Positions 40,085 through 54,548 are shown, counted from the stretch's first letter. The stretch: 64,000 nt of DNA from Bifidobacterium sp. ESL0704 (GCF_029392075.1 NZ_CP113929.1:124001-188000); one strand, 5' to 3'. Numbers and translations are program-made. The notes: a model not told the origin generated them from the letters alone.

Positions 40085-40246
40085 CTCCAACCATCGCGGT
40101 TGGGCGTGGGGATTCCTCTGCGAATGACATTCGGGCGACACTAGCGCTGGAATGGCACAACTCGATATGCATCAGACACGCGTCCGCTTTCCGGTTCCCG
40201 AGCCGCCACATGCCGCGGTCCCCCGGGACCGTGATAACATAAGATT

Positions 40247-40363
40247 TGCGGCGGCCATAGCCCAGGGGAGACGCCCGGTCCCATTCCGAACCCGGAAGCT
40301 AAGGCCTGGCACGGCGATGGTACTGCACCCGATAGGGTGTGGGAGAGTAGCCCGCCGCCGCAT
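40247..40363 (+). rRNA. rrf: 5S ribosomal RNA, copy 1
   Basis: About 117 nt. The terminal stem pairs TGCGGCGG with CCGCCGCA, and the core contains CCATTCCGAACCCGGAAGCT. Confidence 0.95.
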
Positions 40364-40373
40364 CACACTTCAC

Positions 40374-40405
40374 AAAGGGGAAGGCCTCATGGCCCTCCCC
40401 TTTTT
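40374..40405 (+). terminator. rRNA operon 1 terminator
   Basis: AAAGGGGAAGGC and GCCCTCCCCTTT form a stem around a short loop, followed by TTTTT, 10 bases after the 5S end. Confidence 0.9.
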
Positions 40406-40723
40406 CGTATGCCCGCGCACACCCGCACGGCCCCGCGGGCACGGGCGTGCAGGCCGCCGGGCACACGCGGCGGGCCGGCGCCGCGCGGGCACGCACGGGA
40501 CGGGGGCACGGCAGGCCGGACACCCGCCGGCGGCCGTCCCCCCGGCCCGGTCCCGCGCTTCGCCGCCGTCCCGCCGTTCCCCGGCCGGAGGCCCCCGGCC
40601 ATGCGGGACCCGCAAGAAAACACGGTTTCCCCTACCGCCCGGGCAGGTGGCTGAGTTAAAAATTTTGCAGTTGCAATCGCCCAGGTACATCTTGTCGGAA
40701 CCTGCAGAAGCTAACATTGCACT
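40406..40723. other. GC-rich tail after rRNA operon 1
   Basis: The stretch 40410-40640 is extremely G+C-rich and low in complexity, and is shared with the second operon up to 40636. ORFs predicted in it are compositional artefacts. From 40637 unique DNA leads into the GNAT gene. Confidence 0.6.
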
Positions 40724-41164
40724 ATGACAGTAGCGCTGCGCAAGATCGACAAATCGAATTTCTATCAAGTCCTTGACTTGCGTCGTCCTCAAGGCGAGGA
40801 TTATGTGGCTTCCAACAGCGTTTCCCTCGCCGAGGCATGGCTCTATAGGGATGAGCACACTGTCCATCCTTTTGCAATCTATGACGATGACGTCTTGGTG
40901 GGCTTTGCCATGACCCATGACGATTGGGATCACAGAATTTGCGATATCTGGCGGATAATGATACCCGAAGAATATGTGAACCATGGGTATGGCTCACATA
41001 CGCTGGAACTTTTGGCTCAAAAAGCGAAAGCTGCCGGTATGGTTCGCTTGCGTTTAAGCTACGTACCTGGCAATGCCATGGCCGAACACGTATATGCCAA
41101 GGCGGGTTTCACTGCTACCGGTGAGATAGATGACGGTGAGATCGTCATGGAGAGGCCCTTGTAG
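40724..41164 (+). CDS. GNAT-family N-acetyltransferase
   Basis: This 146-aa protein has a GNAT fold. VHPFAIYDDDVLVGFAMTHDD is the central beta region, ICDIWRIMIPEEYVNHGYGSHTLELL contains the acetyl-CoA loop in the form QxxGxG-like (NHGYGS), and YVPGNAMAEHVYAKAGFTATGE is the conserved C-terminal strand-helix. The substrate is unknown; diamine (SpeG/BltD-like) acetylation is possible. It is the first gene of the island between the two rRNA operons. ATG 40724 lacks a strong ribosome site. Confidence 0.88.
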   Translation: MTVALRKIDKSNFYQVLDLRRPQGEDYVASNSVSLAEAWLYRDEHTVHPFAIYDDDVLVGFAMTHDDWDHRICDIWRIMIPEEYVNHGYGSHTLELLAQKAKAAGMVRLRLSYVPGNAMAEHVYAKAGFTATGEIDDGEIVMERPL

Positions 41165-41330
41165 CTTTTATGTTTCATGGTAGAGCCATGGATGCAGGCG
41201 GGTAGTGTAGACGTTGTGTTGTGAGATGCCGAAAGATTTTTCAACCGTCTTGTTTGCACTCCAACTTCATGCTGTGGATTTCGCAATGAGTACCATTGTT
41301 CTGTACTCGTAACGGATATGTTAGACTCTC
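41165..41330. other. Short gap before toxin-antitoxin promoter
   Basis: No feature is seen apart from the promoter/operator that follows. Confidence 0.3.
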
Positions 41331-41358
41331 TATAAAACGTACACGAATAGCGTACGTT
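41331..41358 (+). promoter_or_regulatory. Toxin-antitoxin promoter with palindromic operator
   Basis: TATAAA at 41331-41336 looks like a -10 element. Immediately after it AACGTAC-ACGAATAGC-GTACGTT (41336-41358) is a perfect inverted repeat with 7-bp arms. Such palindromes overlapping the start site are the usual target of Phd/YefM antitoxin autoregulation. Confidence 0.6.
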
Positions 41359-41389
41359 AATGGAAACAAGATTTATTGCAGGTGAAAAT

Positions 41390-41653
41390 ATGGATACGTA
41401 TACACCAACAGCGGCCAGAAAAAACCTCTATCAGATTCTCAAAGACGTTAATGTCCAGCGCAAGCCCGTGGTGATTTCTCCAGCGCGGGGAAACAAGGAT
41501 GAGGAGGCTGTAGTCGTCAATCGAGCGGATTGGAACTCGATGATAGAGACGCTGTATCTGGAAAACACTGGTACGTTGGCTACTGCAGAAAATCGACGTG
41601 CGGATAACTCTGGAACCACGGATATCGACGATATCGATTGGGATATGCTGTGA
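41390..41653 (+). CDS. Type II antitoxin, Phd/YefM family
   Basis: This is an 87-aa antitoxin. The N-terminus MDTYTPTAARKNLYQILKDV followed by PVVISPARG and EAVVVNRADWNSMIETLYL is the Phd/YefM DNA-binding fold; the acidic C-terminal tail (ADNSGTTDIDDIDWDML) is the part that typically wraps and neutralises the toxin. AGGTGA precedes ATG 41390; an upstream in-frame ATG at 41360 lies at the operator and is less likely. The stop codon overlaps the toxin start by four bases. Confidence 0.9.
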   Translation: MDTYTPTAARKNLYQILKDVNVQRKPVVISPARGNKDEEAVVVNRADWNSMIETLYLENTGTLATAENRRADNSGTTDIDDIDWDML

Positions 41654-41913
41654 CCTACCGAGTAGCGATCAAAAATTCCGCCAAAACCGATCTCAAAAAA
41701 CTCAAGCGTTCACATCTCCAGCAATCGTTCATGCAGGTGGTGGCGGATTTGGAATCCGACCCCTACCAGCCGACCCAATCATTTGAAAAGCTTCAGCCTG
41801 CCAGTAGAGGTTTGTATTCGCGTAGGATCAACAGCCAGCATCGTGTGGTCTATGATGTTGATGATCGGACCAAGACGGTGACGATTTATGCTGCTTGGAG
41901 CCATTACGAATAA
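41650..41913 (+). CDS. Type II toxin, YoeB/Txe family mRNA interferase
   Basis: This 87-aa RelE-superfamily toxin starts at GTG 41650 in the GTGA overlap with the antitoxin. YRVAIKNSAKTDLKKLKRS, then FEKLQPASRGLYSRRINSQHRVVYDV is the conserved core, with the basic residues and the His that contact RNA. The C-terminus AAWSHYE retains His-Tyr near the end, as in YoeB. Family members cleave mRNA at the ribosome when the antitoxin is lost. An in-frame TTG at 41638 is a weaker start. Confidence 0.9.
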   Translation: MTYRVAIKNSAKTDLKKLKRSHLQQSFMQVVADLESDPYQPTQSFEKLQPASRGLYSRRINSQHRVVYDVDDRTKTVTIYAAWSHYE

Positions 41914-42382
41914 AAGCAGACGAGGGTTTAACAGATCTTGACAGCGTGGTTGGGACTTTTCTGTTCGACCGATATGACAGGCAGCGTGGCCAAACCGTTC
42001 AACGGTTGAACCGGAATGCAGATTGGTCGAGGCGATGAGTTTGCAGCTTTCTCGTTTGATAGGGCTCTTCTGTCTTTAGGTATTCGATGAGCTGATTACT
42101 GGTCAGGTGTGGTTTCATATTTCGATTGGAACGATGGCTGCGAAAGGTCTCAAGGAAGCGAACATAATGTCCATTATCGGCTCTTCTGGAGAGCGGATGA
42201 ATAATTCTTCTGTATAGCTCTCAGTTTGAGAAGCAGATTTTTAAATATGGGATTAAGGTGTAAATAGGAAATTTTCATTTTGAACAAGGTGCTCATTTTT
42301 GTGACTTGAGATAGTGTAATCAAAGAAAATAACCTGTTGTAATATTTTTAGTCATAACAGAATCCAGCAAGGGGTAAAGCTG
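41914..42382. other. Intergenic region upstream of mcrBC
   Basis: This 469-bp gap has no supported gene and becomes AT-rich from about 42230. AACCGTTCAACGGTT near 41992 is a small palindrome. The restriction operon promoter should lie near 42280-42360, but no unequivocal hexamers are visible. Confidence 0.4.
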
Positions 42383-45040
42383 ATGTCGAACAATCAAATT
42401 GATACTTGGACGAGTTTTTATGGTGAGCTTTCGTCTAAACTTGAGCAATATCAAAATAAACGGGTTGATTTGGCAAGGCATATTACCAATATTTATGCAT
42501 CTTTGAAGGAGCAGAACTGGGAAGGAACTGACGAGAGCAGACATATACAGGGGGATATCGATCCGTTCACAGTATTCAATCTGTTTAACGGCTCGAAAGC
42601 GATGAAGACGCGTAAACAGTTCATGGGTGCATTGCGTCAAGAGCTGGGTCTGAAGGCTAAAGTACCTGAAAGTCTTAATGGTATCCCAATCCGGCATATC
42701 GGAGTGCCGACATTTTACAACGATCAGCATCAAAGACGAAGCTGGGAAATTGATCAGTTGTGGCACCTGTTTACCGTGGCGCGTAAGTTGTCCTCCGGGG
42801 CTCATCGAACCGACACGCAAGTAGAGGAGTTCATACAGGCGTTCAATGATGTGAAGCGAATTAACAGGATGGGATGGAATCTTTCCACGGGGTTGAGCTG
42901 GATTCAGCCGTACTACTTTATCTCATTGAACCAATATAACCGCAAATTCATATTGTCTGAACGGAACGGATTCGATGAAGCTGCCAAGCGCATACGGGAT
43001 TGGGGCAATGTTCCTGATGGCCCTGATGGCAAACAGTATCTTGCGTTCCGTGACGATTGTGCTAAAACAATCGAAAAGGTCCCCAATCGGTATTCTAACT
43101 TTGCGGATTTGACGTATCAGGCATGGAAAGCTCACGTCTCTCCCCATAAATCTCAGTTGTCTGAGCCGCATCAGTCCGCGTCTTGGATTCCGTTCTATGA
43201 AGAATTGGCTGATAAACTCTTGCCATTTCACTCTAATCGGGGCACGTTCTCCACCGCGGGCTCGCTTCTCGGACATATCCGGCATGCCTTCGATACGCTT
43301 CAGGAGGGTGGAATCGGGCTACCGAAACTTGAAAATGATTGGAATCCTACGGATATAGATCCCTTTACGGTTTTCGGTACTTTTAATAAGAAACTAAGCG
43401 AATCACATCAATGGATGATAGCTGAGGCGTATAAAAAAGAATTTGGCGTGAAAGCCGATGTACCCCAATCGTTTGAAGGTATACCTAAAACCAGTAACCA
43501 GCAGGCGACGTTCTATCTGTTTCAGGATACCAGACCTCAGAATGAGATAGATAGTTTCTGGGAACTGTTCCAGCGAGGTATCGAGCTGGCGAGAAACAAT
43601 GATGAAGTGAGTCGGTCGGCGTTCATCGAGGCGTACGATTCAGCCAGAATTTTCAGGCTTATTAAGTGGAGGCTAACGATTGGATTGTATTGGATACGGC
43701 CAAATACATTTGTCAGCCTTGACGACAAGACCCGAAACAGTATAGAAAATGGGAGCTTAGGGCCAGAGTGTTCACGTCTCATTCGTAGTTGGAATGGTGC
43801 CAGACCGACTGGCGAACAGTATTTGGAACTATGCGAGGCATCTCAAAAAGTCATCAATAGCGACGTCAGTAAGTATTCGTCATTTTCTGATGTTGTTGGT
43901 GAAGCATATGAGGCATCAAGACATAAATCGTCGGATACAAGTACTGGCGCCGAAACATTCTCAGACGGAGCCATGTCTACTGACGATGGAGACGGCGGTG
44001 TCCCAATAGCCGACGGGTCTATTGGAGCAGAAAGCGCAGAATCCAGTAATCCCAACGGGAAAGGTGGCAAGGGCCCGATAGATATCGACGAAGATGGAAC
44101 CGACGAACAAGACAGGGTTGTCAACCCGATGGTTGACGACATTGTCGATTTATTGACGAAACACAATTTCCCGAACATTATCCTTCATGGCGCTCCGGGT
44201 ACAGGTAAGACTTATCTGGCTAAGCAAGCTGCTGCGAAGATCATCAAGGTCGACGATATCAGGGCGCTCGCGGAAACGCAGCAGTTCGGTTTTGTGCAAT
44301 TTCATCCCAGTTATGACTACACGGATTTCGTGGAAGGGCTGCGGCCAGTCATTTCGTCAACGTCACAGTCTGGTTTTGAATTGCGCCCTGGCGTTTTCAT
44401 GAAATTCGTTGATCAAGCGCGCAAAGACGAGGACAATCCTTACGTTTTTATCATTGATGAGATCAACAGAGGTAACATTTCTCGAATTTTCGGTGAATTG
44501 TTCTTTACGCTGGATCCTGGTTACCGCGGGCCCAAGGGACGGGTAAAAACGCAGTATGCCAATTTACATGACGATTGCAGAAAGGCCAAGGCGTCATATC
44601 AATTCAATGAGTGGTTCTGGATTCCTAAGAACGTATATATTCTCGGTACGATGAACGATATTGACAGGTCAACGGAGAACATAGATTTTGCTATGCGTCG
44701 CCGTTTCCGGTTCAAACAGGTCGATGCGGAATCGAGCAGATTCATGTTGGAACCTGACGAACAGGATGAAGACCAAACGGTAACCAGGAAAAAACAGGCT
44801 TTGGCGGGAATGAACGCATTAAACCATAAGATTGAAACCCAGCCTGGATTGGGTAGAAGCTATTGTCTTGGTGCCGGATATTTTAAGGGCGTTGCAGCGG
44901 GTGATGAAGAATTCGACGATCTGTGGCATTATGCGTTGGAACCGTTGTTGAAGGATTACCTTTACGGTGTTGCCGCCGAAGGTGTCTTGCAGGAGTTCCA
45001 CAGTGAATACCTCTCTGCTGTGAATAGTGCGAAACAATGA
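42383..45040 (+). CDS. mcrB: McrB-like AAA+ GTPase of type IV restriction system
   Basis: This is an 885-aa NTP-driven motor subunit. The AAA+ core has Walker A GAPGTGKTYLA (about 603), the McrB-type VQFHPSYDYTDFVEGL, Walker B YVFIIDEINRGNISRIFGEL (about 687), and GTMNDIDRSTENIDFAMRRRF (about 755). Upstream is a tandem duplication: residues about 5-255 and 264-510 each read W-x-x-FY-x-EL...DIDPFTVF-x-x-F...F...W-x-x-GL-W-I-x-P...F-x-S-L. These are presumably recognition domains. An acidic linker (about 512-575) joins them to the motor. The classical E. coli McrB DUF3578 domain is not evident. The downstream gene overlaps it by four bases. DNA modification specificity is unknown. Confidence 0.88.
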   Translation: MSNNQIDTWTSFYGELSSKLEQYQNKRVDLARHITNIYASLKEQNWEGTDESRHIQGDIDPFTVFNLFNGSKAMKTRKQFMGALRQELGLKAKVPESLNGIPIRHIGVPTFYNDQHQRRSWEIDQLWHLFTVARKLSSGAHRTDTQVEEFIQAFNDVKRINRMGWNLSTGLSWIQPYYFISLNQYNRKFILSERNGFDEAAKRIRDWGNVPDGPDGKQYLAFRDDCAKTIEKVPNRYSNFADLTYQAWKAHVSPHKSQLSEPHQSASWIPFYEELADKLLPFHSNRGTFSTAGSLLGHIRHAFDTLQEGGIGLPKLENDWNPTDIDPFTVFGTFNKKLSESHQWMIAEAYKKEFGVKADVPQSFEGIPKTSNQQATFYLFQDTRPQNEIDSFWELFQRGIELARNNDEVSRSAFIEAYDSARIFRLIKWRLTIGLYWIRPNTFVSLDDKTRNSIENGSLGPECSRLIRSWNGARPTGEQYLELCEASQKVINSDVSKYSSFSDVVGEAYEASRHKSSDTSTGAETFSDGAMSTDDGDGGVPIADGSIGAESAESSNPNGKGGKGPIDIDEDGTDEQDRVVNPMVDDIVDLLTKHNFPNIILHGAPGTGKTYLAKQAAAKIIKVDDIRALAETQQFGFVQFHPSYDYTDFVEGLRPVISSTSQSGFELRPGVFMKFVDQARKDEDNPYVFIIDEINRGNISRIFGELFFTLDPGYRGPKGRVKTQYANLHDDCRKAKASYQFNEWFWIPKNVYILGTMNDIDRSTENIDFAMRRRFRFKQVDAESSRFMLEPDEQDEDQTVTRKKQALAGMNALNHKIETQPGLGRSYCLGAGYFKGVAAGDEEFDDLWHYALEPLLKDYLYGVAAEGVLQEFHSEYLSAVNSAKQ

Positions 45041-46599
45041 CAGATCCGGTGCAGAGACCTGAGGATGCCAAGCAGGGCAATTATACGCAGATTGAGCTTG
45101 CCGACAATAGCATTGTTGCCGATTCCGTTCAATTGTCTGGCAGCGAGTTGGTGAAAAACATTGGTAACCGTACCTTGAAAAATCTCTCTGATAACACCGG
45201 TAATACGGAATTCAGCGCTTCTGGCATATATCGTGTGAAGCGTCCCAATCGTCTTTTTATCGTTTCGGGAAGACTAGGAAAGTACAACGATCTCGAAGAG
45301 ACCAATGTTGTTCTGAGAAAGATTGACGGAAAATGGAAGACGGGGAATGTTATGGGTTTCCTTGGCTACAAGGATGAGCGGCTCACCATAACCTCTCGTT
45401 TTCTCAAGGAATCGGACGAGGGGGAGCTTGGGAAACCCTCGAGGGACTATTTCCTGCAGTACATGTTGCAGAAAGTGCTCGGTTGGAAACAGAACCTGGT
45501 CAATCTATTGGCGAACGATGACAGAAATGCTCAGATATTTGATTTGCTATTGCTTTTGTTCCCGCAAAAGCTGCATCAAGCATTGCTGAAAGGCTCCTAT
45601 CGTGAATATGTGAGGAAAGAGCATAACGACACTTCGGTACGAGGCGTCCTGACATTCAATGAATACATCAAGTACGACGCCCACCAACACCCTGACCGAA
45701 TATGGTATAGGACATCCGAATTGAGCCCGGATAATGACTTGATGCAGTTGATACGTCATACGATAGAAGTCATTAACAGTTTTTTCGGTGAGCTTGGACG
45801 GGCAGTGTTGTCCGATTATCGTGTCGTGCAGGATATAAAAACGGTACGGATGGAGACTAATCCGTCATATAACCGGTGTCGGCGAGATGAGCTTATCAAG
45901 CGCAACAAGGCCAAAACGGTTCGCGGTAGCTATGCCGTTGAAGAATATTTTGATTTGAAGGAGTTGTGCATTGCTATCCTTGAGCACCGTAACGTGGGGC
46001 TTGCGGGTCGTGATGATGACGAATTGAGTGGTGTTCTGTTTGACGGAGCATGGCTGTGGGAGGAATACATCAATAAGCTGTTTCAAGAGAATAAAACGTT
46101 GAAGGGCAAGATGTTTCATCCGGAAAATCGTACAAAGAAAGGACAGCAAAAGCTGTTTGCCAAAACCAAAGGTGTCCCGCGAAAGGTTGGAGAAATATAT
46201 CCGGATTTCATCAGCAATGACGGGCGCACAGTCATTGATGCAAAGTACAAGCGTACTACTGGGATATACGGCCGTGATTATCAGCAAGTACTGGCGTATA
46301 TGATTCGCTTTGGCGCAGAGCATGGATATTATGTGCATCCTTTGGAAGTTGGCGAAAAAGAAGAAATAGTGACGATGAATGTACTTAAGGGAATCGACAC
46401 GAGTTGTTGTACCGACGGTACCGCGCTTAACCCGGATACGGATATTCAACAGGTGTGGGTAAAAAAGGTCGGTCTTCGGATACCGAGGAATGCTGAGGAC
46501 TATGAGTGCTTTTGCAATCTGATGAAAGAGGAAGAAAGGAAGCTGATAGATGGGATATTGCACGACAGTGATGGGGATGGAAATGAGAATGATGGATGA
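45037..46599 (+). CDS. mcrC: McrC-like endonuclease subunit
   Basis: This 520-aa partner of the McrB-like motor starts at ATG 45037 inside the ATGA overlap. The N-terminal half is the McrC beta-rich domain (EFSASGIYRVKRPNRLFIVSGRLGKYN and GFLGYKDERLTITSRF). The C-terminal nuclease is of PD-(D/E)xK type: an upstream acidic segment, then EIYPDFI and VIDAKYKR near residues 385-405, as in McrC. The pair would cleave incoming modified DNA after GTP-driven translocation. Codon use appears less GC-biased than in core genes, consistent with acquisition by transfer. Confidence 0.88.
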   Translation: MTDPVQRPEDAKQGNYTQIELADNSIVADSVQLSGSELVKNIGNRTLKNLSDNTGNTEFSASGIYRVKRPNRLFIVSGRLGKYNDLEETNVVLRKIDGKWKTGNVMGFLGYKDERLTITSRFLKESDEGELGKPSRDYFLQYMLQKVLGWKQNLVNLLANDDRNAQIFDLLLLLFPQKLHQALLKGSYREYVRKEHNDTSVRGVLTFNEYIKYDAHQHPDRIWYRTSELSPDNDLMQLIRHTIEVINSFFGELGRAVLSDYRVVQDIKTVRMETNPSYNRCRRDELIKRNKAKTVRGSYAVEEYFDLKELCIAILEHRNVGLAGRDDDELSGVLFDGAWLWEEYINKLFQENKTLKGKMFHPENRTKKGQQKLFAKTKGVPRKVGEIYPDFISNDGRTVIDAKYKRTTGIYGRDYQQVLAYMIRFGAEHGYYVHPLEVGEKEEIVTMNVLKGIDTSCCTDGTALNPDTDIQQVWVKKVGLRIPRNAEDYECFCNLMKEEERKLIDGILHDSDGDGNENDG

Positions 46600-46842
46600 T
46601 GCAGAAAGAGTTTCAAAAAAAGTGTGGCCATAACCATTGTCTTTTGATAATTTTTTATATATTGAAAACTAAGAAGATTGTTGTAACGCTAAACAGATGG
46701 AATTTCGACACGCCGAAGAAACGTTGAAATTTCACCGAATATTGACCTTTTGTTCGAATGCGACTTGCGTAAGTGAGACACCTCGTGTAAGTTATCTACT
46801 TGCTGCCTGACGGCGACAACAAATCTTCGAGATTGATTGAAG
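46600..46842. promoter_or_regulatory. Gap and candidate promoter of rRNA operon 2
   Basis: Unique DNA between mcrC and the second rRNA block. TTGCGT (46765-46770) with TAAGTT (46788-46793, 17-base spacer) is in the same position relative to the 16S gene as TTGCGC/TATATT of operon 1. The -10 is a poorer match, so this operon may be weaker. Confidence 0.45.
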
Positions 46843-47058
46843 TTGTTGGTGTGGTGGTGGTTTGAGAACTCAAGAGTGTGTCTGTACTACTTTTTATATG
46901 TAAAGCTTTTTTTGATTGCCAGTCCGGCGCGTGCCTCGTTTTCGGGGTGTCCTAGGGGGCTTAATTCGTGTCGGGGTTTTTAGTGTGGACCATTCCCCCT
47001 TATGGAATGGTTCCGTCAATTATTATTATGAGAGTCGTTGAACGGCTTTTCTGCAAGT

Positions 47059-52141
<5,083 letters not shown>

Positions 52142-52302
52142 CTCCAACCATCGCGGTTGGGCGTGGGGATTCCTCTGCGAATGACATTCGGGCGACACTA
52201 GCGCTGGAATGGCACAACTCGATATGCATCAGACACGCGTCCGCTTTCCGGTTCCCGAGCCGCCACATGCCGCGGTCCCCGGGACCGTGATAACATAAGA
52301 TT

Positions 52303-52419
52303 TGCGGCGGCCATAGCCCAGGGGAGACGCCCGGTCCCATTCCGAACCCGGAAGCTAAGGCCTGGCACGGCGATGGTACTGCACCCGATAGGGTGTGGGA
52401 GAGTAGCCCGCCGCCGCAT
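52303..52419 (+). rRNA. rrf: 5S ribosomal RNA, copy 2
   Basis: Same as copy 1 over its 117 nt; a one-base difference (CCCC against CCCCC) lies just upstream. Confidence 0.95.
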
Positions 52420-52429
52420 CACACTTCAC

Positions 52430-52460
52430 AAAGGGGAAGGCCTCATGGCCCTCCCCTTTT
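52430..52460 (+). terminator. rRNA operon 2 terminator
   Basis: The same stem as after operon 1, with four Ts instead of five. Confidence 0.88.
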
Positions 52461-52997
52461 CGTATGCCCGCGCACACCCGCACGGCCCCGCGGGCACGGG
52501 CGTGCAGGCCGCCGGGCACACGCGGCGGGCCGGCGCCGCGCGGGCACGCACGGGACGGGGGCACGGCAGGCCGGACACCCGCCGGCGGCCGTCCCCCGGC
52601 CCGGTCCCGCGCTTCGCCGCCGTCCCGCCGTTCCCCGGCCGGAGGCCCCCGGCCATGCGGGACCCGCAAGAAAACACGGTTTCCCTACCTTTGAAAACCC
52701 CACACCTGCAAAGCACGGGACTCGACGGCAAGATCCCTCGCACGACGGAGTCTTCCCGTGAAAGAATTCCTGCGCGAATTCCATCGTCTCGATGTTATTG
52801 CGGGTACGGCGGCGCGGCTGCGCAGAACCGACAAATTTTAGCCGAGCGGGCTTCGTTAGCTGTCCTTAGACATCGCCTATGAGGGCCCCGCCCCGCAACA
52901 AAAGAGCGGAATTTGACCTCTGCATTCCTTCTCGGTATTGAAAAGAAGATTTTGGAAATACCGTCCAGTCGTCATCTTGGCATTAGCCGGATATGAC
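52461..52997. other. Region downstream of rRNA operon 2
   Basis: The GC-rich shared tail runs to 52689. From 52690 the sequence is unique. A short reading frame ending at 52841 (KEFLREFHRLDVIAG) looks protein-like in codon pattern and may be the tail of a lost gene, but it is too short to identify. Confidence 0.35.
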
Positions 52998-54053
52998 TTA
53001 TTTTAGATAAACAGTGAAACTATGATTTGATTTATATTCGGTAAAGGAACAGCAATGTTCATTTTGATTAGCGAAGAAATTCTTGATGCCATATCTGAAG
53101 CCGTCTAGCAGGAATGTTGTCGCTTCTTCAGAGACTCTGGCATGGGGTACCAGCGCATCGAAGACATGGAACGCACCCGGAAAAACGCGAAACCTCGTCT
53201 CCACGCCCGCGGCGGCCAGACGATCCATATAGGTGACCGTTTCATCGTGGAACGGTTCGATATCGCCTACACAGCTCAACGTTGGGGGAAGCCCGCTTAA
53301 ATCTTGAGCCCTGGCTGGAGCGGTATACGCCGGTACATTGCCGGTAACTCTTCGCTTCCCCAGATACATATTCCAGGACAGGCGGTTCGAAGCTGTGTTC
53401 CAGACAGGGGCATCGCTGTCGCACGAGCTCGGGGTCTCTCGGTCGTCAAGCATCGGGCAAATTGGTACTTGGAACGCGATATTGACGTCTTTCCGGTCCC
53501 GTGCCAAAAGACTCACCGCGGCTGTAAGATTGCCGCCTGCGCTGGCTCCTGCGACAATCAATTGGTCTGGGCGCGCACCCAGCTGCTTGGCGTGGTCTTT
53601 GAGCCACAGCAGTGTCCAATAGCAATCCTCAAGAGCTGCAGGATACGGCGCTTCTGTGGATTTACGGTAGTCTGGAGCTACAAGAACGGCATTGGTGGCG
53701 TCCACAATCTTTTCAAAATAAAAGGCTTCAAGTTCCGGGGATTCAAGGGCGAATCCGCCTCCATGTATCCAAAGGATGCCAGGAACCGAAGTCGAGGACG
53801 AATCTGCATTGGCGGCCTTGCCAGTAGTTTTTGTCTTTGGCCGGTAGATACAGATACGTAGATCGGTGCCGTCGGGTCTGCGAAGATGCCGCTGTTCATA
53901 ATGCAAATGTGTATAGTTGACGCCGTTCAGCAGACGTGTTGCCATATTTGCCCAACGGATTGAAGTAGGGGTGAAATATGGCAGAACGCGCCGGATTATC
54001 TTCCCCGTGCTTCGCAGTTCGGGGTCTATCATCTCGTCGCTGATGTGTGCCAT
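52998..54053 (-). CDS. Alpha/beta hydrolase, HSL (type IV lipase/esterase) family
   Basis: This 351-aa esterase carries the hormone-sensitive-lipase family oxyanion motif in GILWIHGGGFAL, the nucleophile elbow VAGASAGGNLTAAV, and the later Asp (DIEPFHDETVTYMDRL) and His (GAFHVFDAL) of the triad. No signal peptide, so cytoplasmic. Its start (ATG 54053) overlaps the end of the damaged regulator frame upstream, suggesting the two formed an operon. The final 25 residues are atypical (FTEYKSNHSFTVYLK) and may result from a changed 3' end. Confidence 0.88.
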   Translation of the reverse strand: MAHISDEMIDPELRSTGKIIRRVLPYFTPTSIRWANMATRLLNGVNYTHLHYEQRHLRRPDGTDLRICIYRPKTKTTGKAANADSSSTSVPGILWIHGGGFALESPELEAFYFEKIVDATNAVLVAPDYRKSTEAPYPAALEDCYWTLLWLKDHAKQLGARPDQLIVAGASAGGNLTAAVSLLARDRKDVNIAFQVPICPMLDDRETPSSCDSDAPVWNTASNRLSWNMYLGKRRVTGNVPAYTAPARAQDLSGLPPTLSCVGDIEPFHDETVTYMDRLAAAGVETRFRVFPGAFHVFDALVPHARVSEEATTFLLDGFRYGIKNFFANQNEHCCSFTEYKSNHSFTVYLK

Positions 54054-54388
54054 TCCTCGCCCCTTATTGGAGATATGCCAAGTGATATCCGCTCGTTCAT
54101 CAAATAAATATAACTTGGCATATTGATTGTGACTTGTTTCTTTGAAGAAGATGATTTGTCCGTTGCAGACTTCAACAAAACCTGAAGATTATGCAGATAC
54201 GTTGCAAACGCGTTCCTGCCTGTCGAAGTCGCTGAAACGTAATCACCGGCTTCCTGCCCTCGAAGGTTTTGTTGATGGAAACGTAACCGGCTTCCTTCAA
54301 CTTGGGTCAGGTGAACCGAGAGATTGCCGTTGGCCATATTCAGAAGCTGCTTGAGTTTTGAGAACGACAAGGATTCGTCGTTGTCCAA
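54029..54388 (-). pseudogene. Winged-helix regulator with compensating frameshifts
   Basis: The open frame (119 aa from TTG 54388) begins SFSKLKQLLNMANGNLSVHLTQ and later has SATSTGRNAFATYLHNLQVLL, both typical of small ArsR/MarR-like winged-helix (DUF24-type 'transcriptional regulator') proteins. The middle 23-25 residues make no sense in this frame. The same DNA read one base later gives LKEAGYVSINKTFEGRKPVI, the expected beta-wing. So an extra base near 54300 and a missing base near 54240 cancel. The expected N-terminus is also missing behind a stop, with GIVSNTDQ in another frame. Likely a pseudogene, unless sequencing errors explain it. Confidence 0.65.
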
Positions 54389-54548
54389 AACTGGTCAGTG
54401 TTGGATACGATGCCAAAAAATATTGAAATTTCGGGGTTTGTAGCATAAAACAATTTAAAAAACAAGTCTTTTTTTCTTTGTGGTTTTCCTTTACTCTGTA
54501 GTCATTGCGGCACAACACTGTCGCAGAACAGAGTGAAGCGGAGCGGCA
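54389..54548. promoter_or_regulatory. Upstream region of the iron cluster
   Basis: This 160-bp AT-rich gap must hold the promoter of the FTR1 gene. I see no clear IdeR/DtxR-type box. GGAG five bases before ATG 54549 is the ribosome site. Confidence 0.35.

Noticed and set aside
40410..40640. Coding region in the GC-rich tail after the 5S gene
   Set aside because: Several frames are open at once because of extreme GC content; the translated products are low-complexity Ala/Arg/Pro/Gly.
52758..52841. 28-codon frame after rRNA operon 2
   Set aside because: It reads like a protein tail but is too short to identify; noted only within the intergenic entry.
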